Source: Paracoccaceae bacterium (GTDB lineage: Bacteria > Pseudomonadota > Alphaproteobacteria > Rhodobacterales > Rhodobacteraceae). From it: a stretch of DNA of 64,000 bases. The stretch covers positions 1 through 64,000 of the forward strand of contig JAKITE010000002.1 of NCBI GenBank assembly GCA_021648225.1, read 5' to 3'. A program made the translations under genes and the position numbers. This document shows, piece after piece, positions 8,085-19,070 of the stretch. The notes under the pieces are model-generated. The model did no database searches and was not told where the DNA came from. It saw only the letters and a list, made by a program, of their open reading frames with translations. Position 1 is the first letter of the stretch. Every line of letters starts with the position of its first letter.

Positions 8085-10040
8085 ATGACAAAATTTAGTG
8101 ATCTGGACCTCGACCCGAAGGTTCTAAAAGCAATAGCCGATACCGGCTATGAAACGCCGACCCCCATTCAGGCTCAGGCAATCCCCCATGCCCTGCAAGG
8201 CAGAGACGTGTTGGGCATCGCCCAGACCGGCACCGGTAAAACCGCGTCTTTCACCCTGCCCCTGATTACCATTCTGGCCAAGGGCCGTGCCCGCGCACGC
8301 ATGCCGCGCAGCCTGATTCTGTGCCCCACCCGCGAACTCGCGGCGCAAGTGGCCGAGAATTTCGACAATTATTCCAAATATCACCGACTTTCCAAAGCCC
8401 TGCTGATCGGCGGCGTCAGCTTTAAGGATCAGGACCGCCTGATCGATCGCGGCGTTGATGTGCTAATCGCCACGCCGGGCCGCTTGCTCGATCATTTTGA
8501 GCGCGGCAAATTGATGCTGACCAATGTGCAAATCATGGTAGTAGACGAGGCCGACCGCATGCTGGATATGGGATTCATTCCCGATATCGAACGCATCTTC
8601 AAGCTGACACCATTCACGCGCCAAACCCTGTTTTTTTCGGCCACGATGGCGCCGGAAATCACCCGCATTACCGAAGAATTCCTGCACAACCCTGTGCGGG
8701 TCGAGGTCGCGCGTCAAGCCACCACCTCGGAGACAATTACGCAGGCGGTTTGTGAATTCACACCATCACGCAAAGACCGCACCGCCAAGGAAAAACGCGA
8801 GGTTATGCGCGCGATTATGAAGGCCGAGGGCGACGCGCTGACCAACGCGATTATTTTTTGTAATCGCAAAGTAGACGTTGATATTGTTGCCAAATCCATG
8901 AAAAAGCACGGGCTTGATGCCAATCCTATCCACGGCGATCTTGACCAGAACACGCGGATGAAAATCCTCAATTCGTTCCGTGACGGAGAATTAAAATTTT
9001 TAGTGGCCTCGGATGTGGCGGCGCGCGGGCTTGATATCCCGAATGTTAGCCATATTTTCAATTTTGACGTGCCGATTCACGCCGAAGATTACGTGCATCG
9101 CATTGGCCGCACCGGCCGCGCGGGGCGCAAAGGCAAAGCCATTACCATTGCCGTGCCGTTTAACAAAAAACATCTGGATGCGATCGAAGCATTGGTAAAA
9201 CAGGAAATCCCGCGCATGGAAAACCCGCTGGCCACGGCTCCGGCTGAAAAACCGGAACAAAAACCCACACCAAAACCTGCGCCACAAGCAGCCAAGGTTG
9301 AAAAACCCGAAGCGCCAAAAGCCGACGCAGCAAAGCCAGAGCAATCTAAACAACGCAGCCCGCGCCAACCGCGCCAGGATAACCGGCGCAACAATCGCGG
9401 CCCGATGGGTATGGGCGACCATATGCCGGCCTTTATGACAAGGCCGATAAAATTATCAGCAGATCGCGACGGTGCAACGGCTGTTGAAGAAGTTGTTGAA
9501 ACAGCCGAGGTTGTTGAAACACCGGCAGTTCAGGAAAAGCCGAAACCAAAGCGCAGATCACGCGCCAAGGCCAAAGCACCTGTTGAAGAGGCCGTTGTTG
9601 AAGCTGTTGAAGAAATGGCCGTTGAAACGGTTACAGAAACAGCCGAACCCGCAGCAGAAAAGCCCAAGCGCAAGCCGCGCACCCGCGCCAAAGCGCCGGC
9701 AGCGGTTGAAGAGGCTAGTGAAACAACGGAAGCCGCGCCGGAAAAGCCCAAGCGCAAATCCCGGGCCAAAGCAAAACCACCGGTTGACGAAACGGTTGAG
9801 GCACCAGCCAAGCCAAAGCGCAAATCACGGGCCAAAACCAAGGCACCAGCCGCTGATGATGCTGCGGCCACCGATGTTGATGCACCGGCGGAAAAGCCCA
9901 AGCGCAAGCCGCGCACCAAAGCAAAGGCAGCGGTTGCTAAACCCCCCGCGCCAGAAGCCCCTGCTCCGGTAGCAAAACCCAAACGCAAGGCGCGCATTAC
10001 TCAAAAAGCACCGGTAGCGGCGGCAACTGACGAAGAATAA
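8085..10040 (+). CDS. DEAD-box RNA helicase (RhlE-like) with repetitive basic tail
   Basis: ATP-dependent RNA helicase involved in RNA remodelling. Motifs run in order: Q motif (TPTPIQAQAIP), I (AQTGTGKT), Ia (PTRELA), Ib (TPGR), II (DEAD), III (SAT), V (ARGLDIP) and VI (HRIGRTGR). The start at ATG 8085 (MTKFSDLDLDPK) gives 651 residues; an upstream in-frame ATG adds a non-conserved 25 residues. After about residue 400 the protein is low complexity: an Ala/Pro/Lys linker, an Arg-Asn-rich patch, then six imperfect copies of a (E/A)KPKRKxRxKAK unit separated by acidic Val-Glu spacers. Such tails typically bind RNA. The repeats are coding, not a CRISPR array. Confidence 0.93.
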   Translation: MTKFSDLDLDPKVLKAIADTGYETPTPIQAQAIPHALQGRDVLGIAQTGTGKTASFTLPLITILAKGRARARMPRSLILCPTRELAAQVAENFDNYSKYHRLSKALLIGGVSFKDQDRLIDRGVDVLIATPGRLLDHFERGKLMLTNVQIMVVDEADRMLDMGFIPDIERIFKLTPFTRQTLFFSATMAPEITRITEEFLHNPVRVEVARQATTSETITQAVCEFTPSRKDRTAKEKREVMRAIMKAEGDALTNAIIFCNRKVDVDIVAKSMKKHGLDANPIHGDLDQNTRMKILNSFRDGELKFLVASDVAARGLDIPNVSHIFNFDVPIHAEDYVHRIGRTGRAGRKGKAITIAVPFNKKHLDAIEALVKQEIPRMENPLATAPAEKPEQKPTPKPAPQAAKVEKPEAPKADAAKPEQSKQRSPRQPRQDNRRNNRGPMGMGDHMPAFMTRPIKLSADRDGATAVEEVVETAEVVETPAVQEKPKPKRRSRAKAKAPVEEAVVEAVEEMAVETVTETAEPAAEKPKRKPRTRAKAPAAVEEASETTEAAPEKPKRKSRAKAKPPVDETVEAPAKPKRKSRAKTKAPAADDAAATDVDAPAEKPKRKPRTKAKAAVAKPPAPEAPAPVAKPKRKARITQKAPVAAATDEE

Positions 10041-10111
10041 ATTCGACGTATCGTTGAAAATGGAGTAGGTTCTGCGTTACACCGCAACCTCTCCATTGGA
10101 AACGAACAAGA

Positions 10112-10933
10112 ATGTCGAACAAGAAAGTAACCGCCAAAACCCCTGACCGCAAAATTGCCAACTCGACCTATGAGGCAGAGCTGGAACGCCTTCAGGTTGA
10201 ACTTGTCAAAATGCAGGAATGGATAAAAACCCAAGGATTAAAGGTTGTGGTGATCTTTGAAGGGCGCGATGCGGCGGGCAAAGGCGGCACCATCAAACGC
10301 ATTACCGAGCCGCTAAACCCGCGCATTTGCCGCGTGGTTGCCCTGCCCGCCCCGACGGAGCGCGAGACAACCCAATGGTATTTTCAGCGTTACGTTGCGC
10401 ACCTGCCATCTGCCGGTGAAATGGTGATTTTGGACCGGTCATGGTATAATCGCGGCGGTGTTGAACGGGTGATGGGGTTCTGCACAGATGAGGAACATCA
10501 GGATTTTCTACGTTCTTGCCCCGAATTTGAACGCATGTTGGTGCGTTCCGGTATCAAAGTCATTAAATACTGGTTTTCTGTCAGCGACGAGGAACAGGAG
10601 CGCCGGTTCCAGAAACGTCTGAAAACTCCGACAAAACGCTGGAAATTGTCACCCATGGACCTTGAATCGCGCAAACGCAGTGTCGATTATTCCAAAGCCA
10701 AGGACATCATGTTTGCGCATACGGATATCAAACAATCACCGTGGTTTGTGGTGCGTTCCGACGTGAAAAAACACGCGCGCATTAACTGTATCACCCACCT
10801 GCTTGGCCAAATCCCGTATGAGGACATCACCCCCGAGGAAATTGTGCTAGAGGAACGGCCGCCCCAACAAGGCTATGTTCGCCCGCCGATGGACGACCAA
10901 ACCTTTGTTGAGGAAACCCACCTAACGCTTTAA
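10112..10933 (+). CDS. ppk2: Polyphosphate kinase 2
   Basis: Transfers phosphate between polyphosphate and nucleoside diphosphates. The Walker A loop is FEGRDAAGKGG, the Walker B/lid region contains DRSWYNR, and the 273-residue length matches single-domain PPK2. The lid segment has ETTQWYFQRY. Class (GDP- or ADP-preferring) cannot be fixed by eye. The start at 10112 follows an AAGAA purine stretch. Its 3' end overlaps the convergent RNase J gene by 4 bp. Confidence 0.93.
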   Translation: MSNKKVTAKTPDRKIANSTYEAELERLQVELVKMQEWIKTQGLKVVVIFEGRDAAGKGGTIKRITEPLNPRICRVVALPAPTERETTQWYFQRYVAHLPSAGEMVILDRSWYNRGGVERVMGFCTDEEHQDFLRSCPEFERMLVRSGIKVIKYWFSVSDEEQERRFQKRLKTPTKRWKLSPMDLESRKRSVDYSKAKDIMFAHTDIKQSPWFVVRSDVKKHARINCITHLLGQIPYEDITPEEIVLEERPPQQGYVRPPMDDQTFVEETHLTL

Positions 10934-12597
10934 TCAATCATTCGATTAATCAACACCGTGCAAACCGGCTTTTTACCAATCGCGGTTTTACAAACGCGAT
11001 TGGTGGCCCGAGCCACAATCATTTCGACCGCCTCGTCGTCATTCAACGCTCCGCGTTTGGCTTTGCGAAGGTCATTCTCAATGGCTTCTTCCAGCAATCC
11101 ATCCAGACCGTTGGCTGCATTTTTCACATCGGGCAGCCCATGGCCCTCGGCCCAGACCCCGTCAATAAGGCCCTGATCATCGTCAATCATCAGGCTAACC
11201 ACCACATGGCCGCGCATGGCGAATTGCAAGCGTTGGCGCACTATGCCATCCAGCGCGCCGATCAAAACCGTGCCATCCAGATACAACCGGCCGGTGTCGA
11301 TATTTCCAACTGTTTTGGCGTTATTTGTAATATCAACCATCACCCCGTTAGGCGCGATCACGGCTTTGCGGCCATTGCCCTCGGACAGGATCACATGTTC
11401 GCGCAGATGCCGGTATTCGCCATGCATCGGAATTACCAGATCAGGGTTTAACAGGCGTTGCAGTTCCAGCAAATCAGGCCGGTTGGCGTGGCCTGATACA
11501 TGGTAACGGTCATCGCCCGAAACCACGTTGACGCCTTTTTGGGCAAACAGGTTATGAATACGGCCAACGCCGATTTCATTGCCCGGAATGGTTTTTGAGG
11601 AAAACAGAAACGTATCGCCGTCTTTCATTTCCAAGCCACGGTATTTGCCCTGCGCCAGTTGCGCGCTGGCGGCGCGGCGTTCGCCTTGTGACCCTGTTGC
11701 CAGCACCATCAATTGATTGCGCGGAATGTCTTTGGAATCTTCCAGATCCACAATCGGCGGGAAATCTGTCAGCACACCGGTGCTTTGACCGGTATTGATC
11801 ATGGTGCTCATGGCGCGGCCCACAACCACAACCGAGCGCCCCGCATCGACAGCCGCCTGTGCCAGCGTTTTCAGCCGCGCAACATTGCTGCCAAATGTGG
11901 TGGCAACCACCATGCCGGTGGCCTCGCGCATCATTTCGGTGATGGCTGGCGGCAGGCTGGATTCAGACCGGCCCGGTTCGGGCGAAAACACATTGGTGCT
12001 ATCACATACAAATGCCGTGATGCCGTTTTTGGCGATATCCTGCATCAATTTTGCATCAAATGCTTCGCCGACCACGGGGTTGGTATCAATTTTGAAATCA
12101 CCGGAATGGAATATGCGACCTGCCGGTGTGTCGATCACCAGCGCCGATGCCTCGGGGATCGAATGGGATATTGGCACAAAGCCGACCTTAAACGGGCCGA
12201 CCTCAACCGTTTCGGGCCACATGGGCGTTTCACGCACCATTTCAGGGTCTTGTCCGGCGCGTTCCATTTTGTTGCGCGCAATCGCGGCGGTAAACGCGCG
12301 ACAATAGATGGGAGCCTGCAAACGCGGGAACAAATGCCCCAAAGCGCCGATATGGTCTTCGTGGGCGTGGGTGATGAAAATCCCCTCCAGCCGGTCTGCG
12401 CGATCGGTAATATAGGCGGGGTCTGCCATAATCAGGTCAACGCCGGGGCTGCTTTCCATATCGGGAAAGGCCACGCCTACGTCTACCAGTATAAATTTTT
12501 CGTTGTTTTTAGGGCCATAGCCATAAAGATACATGTTCATGCCAATCTCGCCTGCGCCACCAAGGGGCAGGTAAATCAACCGGTTATTCTTAGTCAT
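10930..12597 (-). CDS. rnj: Ribonuclease J
   Basis: Metallo-beta-lactamase/beta-CASP ribonuclease for mRNA turnover and rRNA maturation, with endonuclease and 5'-exonuclease activity in the family. The zinc motif is THAHEDHIG, a second His motif is SHSIPEA, the D/H stretch HSGDFKID follows, and the beta-CASP part includes SGHANRPDL and PMHGEYRHL. At 555 residues it is full length. It is the last gene of the run that starts with nuoA, overlapping coaX by 8 bp, an order seen in many Rhodobacterales. Confidence 0.95.
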   Translation of the reverse strand: MTKNNRLIYLPLGGAGEIGMNMYLYGYGPKNNEKFILVDVGVAFPDMESSPGVDLIMADPAYITDRADRLEGIFITHAHEDHIGALGHLFPRLQAPIYCRAFTAAIARNKMERAGQDPEMVRETPMWPETVEVGPFKVGFVPISHSIPEASALVIDTPAGRIFHSGDFKIDTNPVVGEAFDAKLMQDIAKNGITAFVCDSTNVFSPEPGRSESSLPPAITEMMREATGMVVATTFGSNVARLKTLAQAAVDAGRSVVVVGRAMSTMINTGQSTGVLTDFPPIVDLEDSKDIPRNQLMVLATGSQGERRAASAQLAQGKYRGLEMKDGDTFLFSSKTIPGNEIGVGRIHNLFAQKGVNVVSGDDRYHVSGHANRPDLLELQRLLNPDLVIPMHGEYRHLREHVILSEGNGRKAVIAPNGVMVDITNNAKTVGNIDTGRLYLDGTVLIGALDGIVRQRLQFAMRGHVVVSLMIDDDQGLIDGVWAEGHGLPDVKNAANGLDGLLEEAIENDLRKAKRGALNDDEAVEMIVARATNRVCKTAIGKKPVCTVLINRMID

Positions 12598-13369
12598 TCA
12601 TTTTCTTTCTGTTCAGTGCCGCAATCAACACCAGACCATGCACGGTCAAATCCGTGTCCAGATGGTCAAATATATCGGTGCCTTGCGCAAATAAGGGTGA
12701 GAGGCCGCCAGTGCCGATGATTTTCATCGCTTGCCCGCGTTCCTCTGCGATACGTTTACATATGCCTTCAATGAGGCCAATGTAACCCCAATAGATGCCT
12801 GATTGCATACAAGCATAGGTATTTGTGCCAACCACGCTATCGGGCTGGGTCACATCGATATGGGGCAATGCGGCAGCGGCGTGATGGAACGCCTCAAGGC
12901 TGATATTAACCCCGGGGCTGATCACACCACCCACATAGGCACCATCATGATCCGCCACATCAAAGGTCGTGGCGGTGCCAAAATCAACAATAATCAGGTT
13001 GCCGCCATAACGATCAAACCCTGCCACACAATTAACCAGCCGGTCAGGGCCAACCCCTGCATGCGGGTCCACGCGCGGGGCTGGGCCGATGTCAATTTCC
13101 GGTTTGCCAACCACCATCGGGCGGCAGCCAAAATAACGGTCACACAGCACCCGCAGGTTATAAACCACACGCGGCACGGTCGATGAGATGATAACCCGAT
13201 TGATTTTTCCGGTAATGCCCGCATGGTTCATCAGGTGTTTCAGCCAGACAAAATATTCATCCGCCGTGCGCGCATGGTCTGTGCTGCAACGGAAATCTCC
13301 GACAAAGTTATCGCCATCATGCACTGCAAAAACCGCGTTGGTATTGCCCACATCAATTGCCAGTAACAT
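12590..13369 (-). CDS. coaX: Type III pantothenate kinase
   Basis: First committed step of coenzyme A synthesis: phosphorylation of pantothenate. The ASKHA-fold phosphate motif DVGNTN starts the protein, GPDRLVN and VDFGTATTFD lie in the middle, and GTGGLSPLF near the end. 259 residues is typical for CoaX. AAGGAAG precedes the ATG by the expected distance. It lies between birA and rnj, with the 3' end overlapping rnj, so the three are cotranscribed downstream of nuoN. Confidence 0.95.
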   Translation of the reverse strand: MLLAIDVGNTNAVFAVHDGDNFVGDFRCSTDHARTADEYFVWLKHLMNHAGITGKINRVIISSTVPRVVYNLRVLCDRYFGCRPMVVGKPEIDIGPAPRVDPHAGVGPDRLVNCVAGFDRYGGNLIIVDFGTATTFDVADHDGAYVGGVISPGVNISLEAFHHAAAALPHIDVTQPDSVVGTNTYACMQSGIYWGYIGLIEGICKRIAEERGQAMKIIGTGGLSPLFAQGTDIFDHLDTDLTVHGLVLIAALNRKKMND

Positions 13370-13380
13370 TTTGCTTCCTT

Positions 13381-14103
13381 TCAGAAAAACACATCGGCTG
13401 CGGGCAGCACCAGCCGCCCTTTGGCTGTCATAAGCACAAGCGCGCCGGTTTCGTCAATGGTTTCGAATGTGCCGGTCTCGACACGGTTTGGTAGGCGGGC
13501 ATAGATAACCTCTCCCAATTTTGCAGCATTGTCCAGCCAGGCGCGGCGGATCGGATCAAAGCCAAAATCGCGCATTTGCTGCTCAAAGCGCTCAAAACCG
13601 GTTGCCAGAGCTGCCAAAAAATCCAACGCGCTGACATGACTGCCAATCACGTTGCTTAGCGCAATTGGCGGCAGCGCATTTGGTTCCAGCTTTTTAATAT
13701 CCGGTGCTTTGGCAAGATTAACCCCAATGCCGATAATGATTGCGCCCGACGCGCTGGCCAGCAAAATTCCGGCGATTTTCTGCCCCTTGACCAGCACATC
13801 ATTGGGCCATTTCAGGGTAATATCCGTGGCGCCAAAGCTTTCCAGTGTATCTTGCAAAGCCAGTGCCGCCACAAAAGACCGCTGCGCCAGTGCTTGCATA
13901 TCATCCGATGAGTGCATCAACAGGCTGGCGGCAAAATTGCCTTTGGGCATTTCCCAAACCTTGCCGCGCCGTCCGGTTCCGGCGGTTTGTTTATGGGTTA
14001 ATATCCACTGATCACCGGTATTTATACGCCGTGCGGCTTCCAGATTGGTGCTGTCAACAGTTTCCAGAATGACCCGCCCCAGATGTGCGGGCCAATCGGG
14101 CAT
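13381..14103 (-). CDS. birA: Biotin--[acetyl-CoA-carboxylase] ligase
   Basis: Activates biotin to biotinyl-AMP and attaches it to carboxyl-carrier proteins. The biotin/ATP motif is GTGRRGKVW, the lysine motif is LKWPNDVLV, and the C-terminal SH3-like domain follows. At 240 residues it lacks the N-terminal helix-turn-helix of E. coli BirA, so it is an enzyme-only form with no repressor role. The ATG overlaps the nuoN stop (TAATG), so translation is coupled to the complex I unit. Confidence 0.94.
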   Translation of the reverse strand: MPDWPAHLGRVILETVDSTNLEAARRINTGDQWILTHKQTAGTGRRGKVWEMPKGNFAASLLMHSSDDMQALAQRSFVAALALQDTLESFGATDITLKWPNDVLVKGQKIAGILLASASGAIIIGIGVNLAKAPDIKKLEPNALPPIALSNVIGSHVSALDFLAALATGFERFEQQMRDFGFDPIRRAWLDNAAKLGEVIYARLPNRVETGTFETIDETGALVLMTAKGRLVLPAADVFF

Positions 14104-15545
14104 TAGTTTAACAGGCTGGTTGCGGCTGCCAGTGCCATGCCCTCAACCCCGAACATATTGACGATGCCAAACACCATTGCGCCCGCAGATGCGGCCAGAA
14201 ATACCATGTGCAGCAGTGGCATTTTGCCATCCAGCACTTCGGTTTCCTCCCCAAAATACATGATGTAAATGATACGCAGATAATAAAACGCCGCAATCAC
14301 CGAGGCCATCACGCCGGCAATCGCCAGCCATGCCAGATCGGCCTGAATGGCCGCATTCAGCACATAGAATTTACCAAAAAAGCCAACCAGCGGCGGCAGG
14401 CCCATCAGGCTGAACATCAACAGTGTAAGCGCCAATGCCTGCCCCGGTGCGCGTTTTGAAAACATGCCAAGCGCGTTGATGTCGGTTACAGGCCGACCGT
14501 CGCGCTCCATATTCAAAATGAATGCGAACACACCAATATTGGTGACAACATAGATCACCATATAGATCAGCATATTGGTCACGCCCAGTTGCGTGCCCGC
14601 TGCCAGCCCCATCAGCGCAAAGCCCATATGGCCAATGGAAGAATAAGCCATCAGACGTTTGATATTGCGCTGGCCAATCGCGGCGATTGAGCCGACAAAC
14701 ATCGACAATAGTGCAATAAAGGCAATGATCTGCTGCCAATCGGCAACCGCATAGCCAAAAGCATCAAACAACACCCGCGCAAACATCGCCATGGCGGCAA
14801 CCTTTGGCGCAGTGGCAAAAAACAGGGTAACCGGCGTTGGCGAGCCTTCATAAACATCAGGTGTCCACATATGAAACGGCGCGGCGGATACCTTGAATGC
14901 CAGCCCTGTTGACATAAACACAAGGCCAAACAACACACCCAGCGACATGCCCTCAGCCGAAATTACCGCTGTGATGGATGTAAATTCAGTAGCACCGGTA
15001 TAGCCGTAAACCAGCGACATACCATATAGCAACATACCCGAGGAAAGCGCGCCCAGCACAAAATATTTCAGCCCGGCCTCGGATGATTTCAGCGAGTCGC
15101 GGTTGAAAGATGCAATCACATAAAGCGCCAGCGATTGTAATTCCAACCCCATATAAAGCGACATCAGGTTGCCAGCCGATACCATCATCATCATGCCAAC
15201 CATGGCCAGGGAGATCAGCACCGGAAATTCGAATTTCATCAGGTTTTTGGCAACCAGAAAATTACGTGCCAAAATCAGCATTGCCGCGCCGGACCACAGC
15301 ATCAAAACCTTGGCAAACCGCGCAAACGGGTCATCGACAAACATACCGTGAAATGCGGTGTTTGTATCGGCACCGGCAAAGCCGATCCAGAAACCAAGGC
15401 CGACAAAAACCAGCGCGGTTGCCCATAAGACACCTTCGCCCTTTTCGGTTTTGTTAAAGACGCCAAACATCAGCGCCGCCATGGCAAAACCAACCAGAAT
15501 TAGTTCTGGCAGGATAACATTTATGTCGTTGCTTAACATGTTCAT
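14103..15545 (-). CDS. nuoN: NADH-quinone oxidoreductase subunit N
   Basis: Antiporter-like proton-pumping membrane subunit of complex I. 480 residues of mostly hydrophobic sequence, with the conserved glutamate region LYMGLELQSLALY, the broken-helix lysines around KVSAAPFHMWTPDVYEGSP, and SSIGHMGFALMG. Roughly 14 membrane helices are expected for the family. It lies 6 bp after nuoM and shares a 1-bp overlap with birA. Confidence 0.97.
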   Translation of the reverse strand: MNMLSNDINVILPELILVGFAMAALMFGVFNKTEKGEGVLWATALVFVGLGFWIGFAGADTNTAFHGMFVDDPFARFAKVLMLWSGAAMLILARNFLVAKNLMKFEFPVLISLAMVGMMMMVSAGNLMSLYMGLELQSLALYVIASFNRDSLKSSEAGLKYFVLGALSSGMLLYGMSLVYGYTGATEFTSITAVISAEGMSLGVLFGLVFMSTGLAFKVSAAPFHMWTPDVYEGSPTPVTLFFATAPKVAAMAMFARVLFDAFGYAVADWQQIIAFIALLSMFVGSIAAIGQRNIKRLMAYSSIGHMGFALMGLAAGTQLGVTNMLIYMVIYVVTNIGVFAFILNMERDGRPVTDINALGMFSKRAPGQALALTLLMFSLMGLPPLVGFFGKFYVLNAAIQADLAWLAIAGVMASVIAAFYYLRIIYIMYFGEETEVLDGKMPLLHMVFLAASAGAMVFGIVNMFGVEGMALAAATSLLN

Positions 15546-15551
15546 ATCACC

Positions 15552-17096
15552 CTAATGCCCAGTTGCAGCCGGCACAGCATCCATCAGATGTGCCGTTGCC
15601 ATATTGAAATTTTCCACCAAAACGTCCACTGACGGCCCGATAATATCCAGCAACAATCCGGGCGCGACACCCAGCAGAATTGTTGCGACCACCAAGGGCG
15701 CAATCAGCCATTTTTCGCGCAGGTCCATATCTTTGATGGATTTCAGGCTTTCTTTGATCAGATCGCCAAACACCACACGGCGATACAGCCAAAGCGCATA
15801 GCCCGCCGAAAGGATCACGCCCAATGTTGCCCCCGCAGCCACCCATGTATTGGCCTGAAACGCGCCTGCCAAGGTCAGGAATTCACCGATAAAGCCCGAC
15901 GTGCCCGGCAAGCCGACATTGCCCATGGTAAACAGCATAAACACCATCGCATAGACCGGCATGCGCACCACAAGCCCGCCATAAGCGTCAATTTCCCTTG
16001 TGTGCATGCGTTCATAAATGGTGCCGACCAACAGGAACAGCGCACCGGAAATAAAGCCGTGGCTGATCATCTGGAAAATCGCGCCATCAAGCCCCTGTTT
16101 GTTAAAGGTAAATATCCCCATGGTCACAAAACCCATATGCGCCACGGATGAATAGGCGATCAGCTTTTTCATATCGGTCTGCATCAGCGCAATTAGCGAG
16201 GTAATGATAATTGCCGCCACCGAAAGGAAAAACACAAAATCCTGCATGACAAAGCTGGCCACCGGAAACATCGGCAAGCTAAAGCGCAAAAACCCGTAAC
16301 CACCCATTTTCAGCAAGATCGCCGCCAGCACCATCGACCCCGCGGTCGGGGCCTGCACATGGGCATCGGGCAGCCAGGTATGCACCGGCCACATCGGCAT
16401 TTTAACCGCAAAGCTTGCGAAAAATGCCAGCCACATCAGGGTTTGCGCGCCGCCAATGATCTGCCAGCCCAGTATTGAAATGGTGCCGGAATTAAACTGA
16501 TGGGTCAGCAAGGTTGGAATATCGGTGGTGCCTGCCTCCATCCACATGGCGATCATGGCGATCAGCATCAAAACCGAGCCAAACAGCGTATAGAGGAAGA
16601 ATTTGAACGAGGCATAAACCCGTTCCTTGCCACCCCAAATGCCGATAATCAGGAACATCGGAATCAGGCCTGCCTCAAAAAATACATAGAACAGGAACAG
16701 ATCAAGCGATACAAAAACCCCGATCATCAGGGTTTCCAGAATAAGGAACGCAATCATATATTCCTTAACCCGATGCTCGACCTTCCAGCTGGCGCCGATC
16801 ACAATCGGCATCAACAGGGTGGTCAGCATTACAAACAGAATCGAAATCCCGTCAACGCCCATTTTATAGGTTAAGCCGCCAATCCAACTGGCTTCTTCAA
16901 CCATCTGGAAATCGGTATTTTCAGGGTCAAACTGAAACAGAATGCTAAGCGAGGCCAGAAAAGTCACAACCGTAACCGCCAGCGCCACGCGTTTGGCATT
17001 TAGCACTGCAACCGCATCATCGCCGCGCAAAAACACCAGTAACACCGCCGCGCCAATCATGGGCAGAAAGGTAACAAGGGAAAGAAGATTATCCAT
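15552..17096 (-). CDS. nuoM: NADH-quinone oxidoreductase subunit M
   Basis: Second Mrp-antiporter-type proton channel of complex I. 514 residues; [20 protein letters not shown] carries the key Glu, and [20 protein letters not shown] and [12 protein letters not shown] are the family signatures. It directly abuts nuoL (stop at 17097) and precedes nuoN by 6 bp. Confidence 0.97.
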   Translation of the reverse strand: MDNLLSLVTFLPMIGAAVLLVFLRGDDAVAVLNAKRVALAVTVVTFLASLSILFQFDPENTDFQMVEEASWIGGLTYKMGVDGISILFVMLTTLLMPIVIGASWKVEHRVKEYMIAFLILETLMIGVFVSLDLFLFYVFFEAGLIPMFLIIGIWGGKERVYASFKFFLYTLFGSVLMLIAMIAMWMEAGTTDIPTLLTHQFNSGTISILGWQIIGGAQTLMWLAFFASFAVKMPMWPVHTWLPDAHVQAPTAGSMVLAAILLKMGGYGFLRFSLPMFPVASFVMQDFVFFLSVAAIIITSLIALMQTDMKKLIAYSSVAHMGFVTMGIFTFNKQGLDGAIFQMISHGFISGALFLLVGTIYERMHTREIDAYGGLVVRMPVYAMVFMLFTMGNVGLPGTSGFIGEFLTLAGAFQANTWVAAGATLGVILSAGYALWLYRRVVFGDLIKESLKSIKDMDLREKWLIAPLVVATILLGVAPGLLLDIIGPSVDVLVENFNMATAHLMDAVPAATGH

Positions 17097-19067
17097 TTAT
17101 TGCGCCCCTCGGGTAAACACAAACCACGTTATTATTGCACCAACCCCGATGATCATCGCGAAAGCATAGGTAAACACGTATCCCGACTGCCAACGATTGG
17201 CCAGCCGCGTCAGCCACGGAATAATCCCCATAGCCAAACCATTCAAAGCCCCGTCAATCACCACGCCATCAACTTTTTTCCAAAGAAAAGTGCCAAGACG
17301 TTTGGACGGATTAACAATCACCAGATCGATCAGTTCGTCGAAATACCATTTATTGAGCAGAAATTGATAAAGCCCGGGGTTGCGCTTGGCCAAAGCTTTG
17401 GGCGCTTCGGGATTGCGGATATAGAAATAATACGCAGCCAAAAAGCCGGATAGCATGGCGACAAACGGCGATACCTTGACCCATTTTGGCACATAATGCG
17501 CATCATGAATAACGGTATTGGTTTCATGATTGACATAAACCGCCTCGCCAAACCATGCGGTCACGTTGTCGCCAAAAAATTCCGGATACCAGAGCATACC
17601 GGCAAACGCAGACCCGACCGCCAGCACCAGCAAAGGGATCAGCATGACAAGCGGGCTTTCATGGGCGTGATCATGGGTGTGCTTATCACCCCTCGGGTCG
17701 CCATAAAATGTCATAAACATCAACCGCCAGCTATAAAAACTGGTCATCGCCGCTGAAAACACCAGCATATAAAACGCATAGCTGCCCGCTGCGGTGCCCG
17801 CCGCAAATGTGGTCTCGATAATTGCATCCTTGGAAAGGAACCCTGCAAAACCAATGGTGGTTAGCGGAATGCCAACGCCGGTGATGGCCAGAGTGCCGAT
17901 CATCATCGCCCAAAATGTTTTGGGGATTTTATGACGCAAACCGCCGTAATTACGCATATCCTGTTCGTGATGCATGGCGGTAATCACCGAACCGGCCCCG
18001 AGAAACAACATCGCCTTGAAAAACGCATGGGTGAATAGATGGAATATCGCCACCTGATAGGCACCAACACCGGCAGCGGCAAACATATAGCCAAGCTGCG
18101 ACATGGTTGAATAGGCAATCACCCGTTTGATATCGTTTTGAACCAGCCCGATTGTGGCCGCCACAAAGGCCGTGGTTGCGCCAACATAGGTCACAAAAGC
18201 CAGCGTTCCGGGGGCATATTCAAACACCGGCGACATGCGCACCACAAGGAAAACCCCTGCGGTAACCATCGTGGCCGCATGGATCAGCGCCGAAACAGGG
18301 GTCGGGCCTTCCATCGCGTCGGGCAGCCATGTGTGCAGAAACAACTGCGCCGATTTACCCATCGCACCAATAAACAGCAACAATGTCAGAATGCCGGCCG
18401 CATTCATGGTCATGCCCAGAAATTCCATTTTAACCTGTGACAGTTCATGTCCGGCGGCAAAAATATCATCAAAATTGATACTATCGGTCATCAGGAACAA
18501 GCCGAATATACCCAGAGCAAAACCAAAATCACCAACCCGATTGACAATAAATGCCTTCATCGCGGCGGCATTGGCCGAGGGTTTGCGGTAATAAAACCCG
18601 ATCAAAAGATACGAGGCAACGCCCACGCCTTCCCAGCCAAAAAACATTTGCAGCAGGTTGTCAGAGGTCACCAGCATCAGCATCGAGAAGGTGAAAAACG
18701 ACAGATACGCAAAGAAACGCGGCTCATAGCTTTCGCCTTTGCGCCATTGCGGATCGTCTTTCATATAACCAATCGAATACAGATGCACGAGCGCGGAAAC
18801 CGTGGTCACCACCACCAGCATTATTTGCGTCAGACGGTCCATGCGGATCGCCCAGTCAACGCTTAACGAACCGCTTTCCAGCCAGCGCATAATGGTGATG
18901 GTTTCAGCCACATCATATTGACCGAAAAACACGATCCACGACAAAAATGCCGCCAGAAACAACAGCCCCGTAGAGACAAACTTGGCGTTTTGCTCGCCAA
19001 TGATACGCCAGCCAAAACCGGCAATAAGCGCGCCAACCAGCGGAGCAAAGAGGATAATTACCGGCAT
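17097..19067 (-). CDS. nuoL: NADH-quinone oxidoreductase subunit L
   Basis: Distal proton-pumping subunit with the long lateral helix at its C-terminus. 656 residues; signatures include [39 protein letters not shown] and [14 protein letters not shown]. The extended C-terminal third (from about residue 510) matches the amphipathic traverse helix plus final membrane helix. A histidine-rich loop ([10 protein letters not shown]) sits just before it. Spacing to nuoK is 3 bp. Confidence 0.97.
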   Translation of the reverse strand: MPVIILFAPLVGALIAGFGWRIIGEQNAKFVSTGLLFLAAFLSWIVFFGQYDVAETITIMRWLESGSLSVDWAIRMDRLTQIMLVVVTTVSALVHLYSIGYMKDDPQWRKGESYEPRFFAYLSFFTFSMLMLVTSDNLLQMFFGWEGVGVASYLLIGFYYRKPSANAAAMKAFIVNRVGDFGFALGIFGLFLMTDSINFDDIFAAGHELSQVKMEFLGMTMNAAGILTLLLFIGAMGKSAQLFLHTWLPDAMEGPTPVSALIHAATMVTAGVFLVVRMSPVFEYAPGTLAFVTYVGATTAFVAATIGLVQNDIKRVIAYSTMSQLGYMFAAAGVGAYQVAIFHLFTHAFFKAMLFLGAGSVITAMHHEQDMRNYGGLRHKIPKTFWAMMIGTLAITGVGIPLTTIGFAGFLSKDAIIETTFAAGTAAGSYAFYMLVFSAAMTSFYSWRLMFMTFYGDPRGDKHTHDHAHESPLVMLIPLLVLAVGSAFAGMLWYPEFFGDNVTAWFGEAVYVNHETNTVIHDAHYVPKWVKVSPFVAMLSGFLAAYYFYIRNPEAPKALAKRNPGLYQFLLNKWYFDELIDLVIVNPSKRLGTFLWKKVDGVVIDGALNGLAMGIIPWLTRLANRWQSGYVFTYAFAMIIGVGAIITWFVFTRGAQ

Positions 19068-19070
19068 GAT

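Noticed and set aside
9530..9997. Repeats in the helicase tail as a possible CRISPR or satellite array
   Set aside because: Units are in frame, imperfect, and encode a basic repeat; no spacer-repeat regularity.
11713..12720. 335-codon plus-strand ORF opposite RNase J and coaX
   Set aside because: Antisense shadow rich in His/Arg/Gly, typical of the reverse frame of a GC-rich gene.
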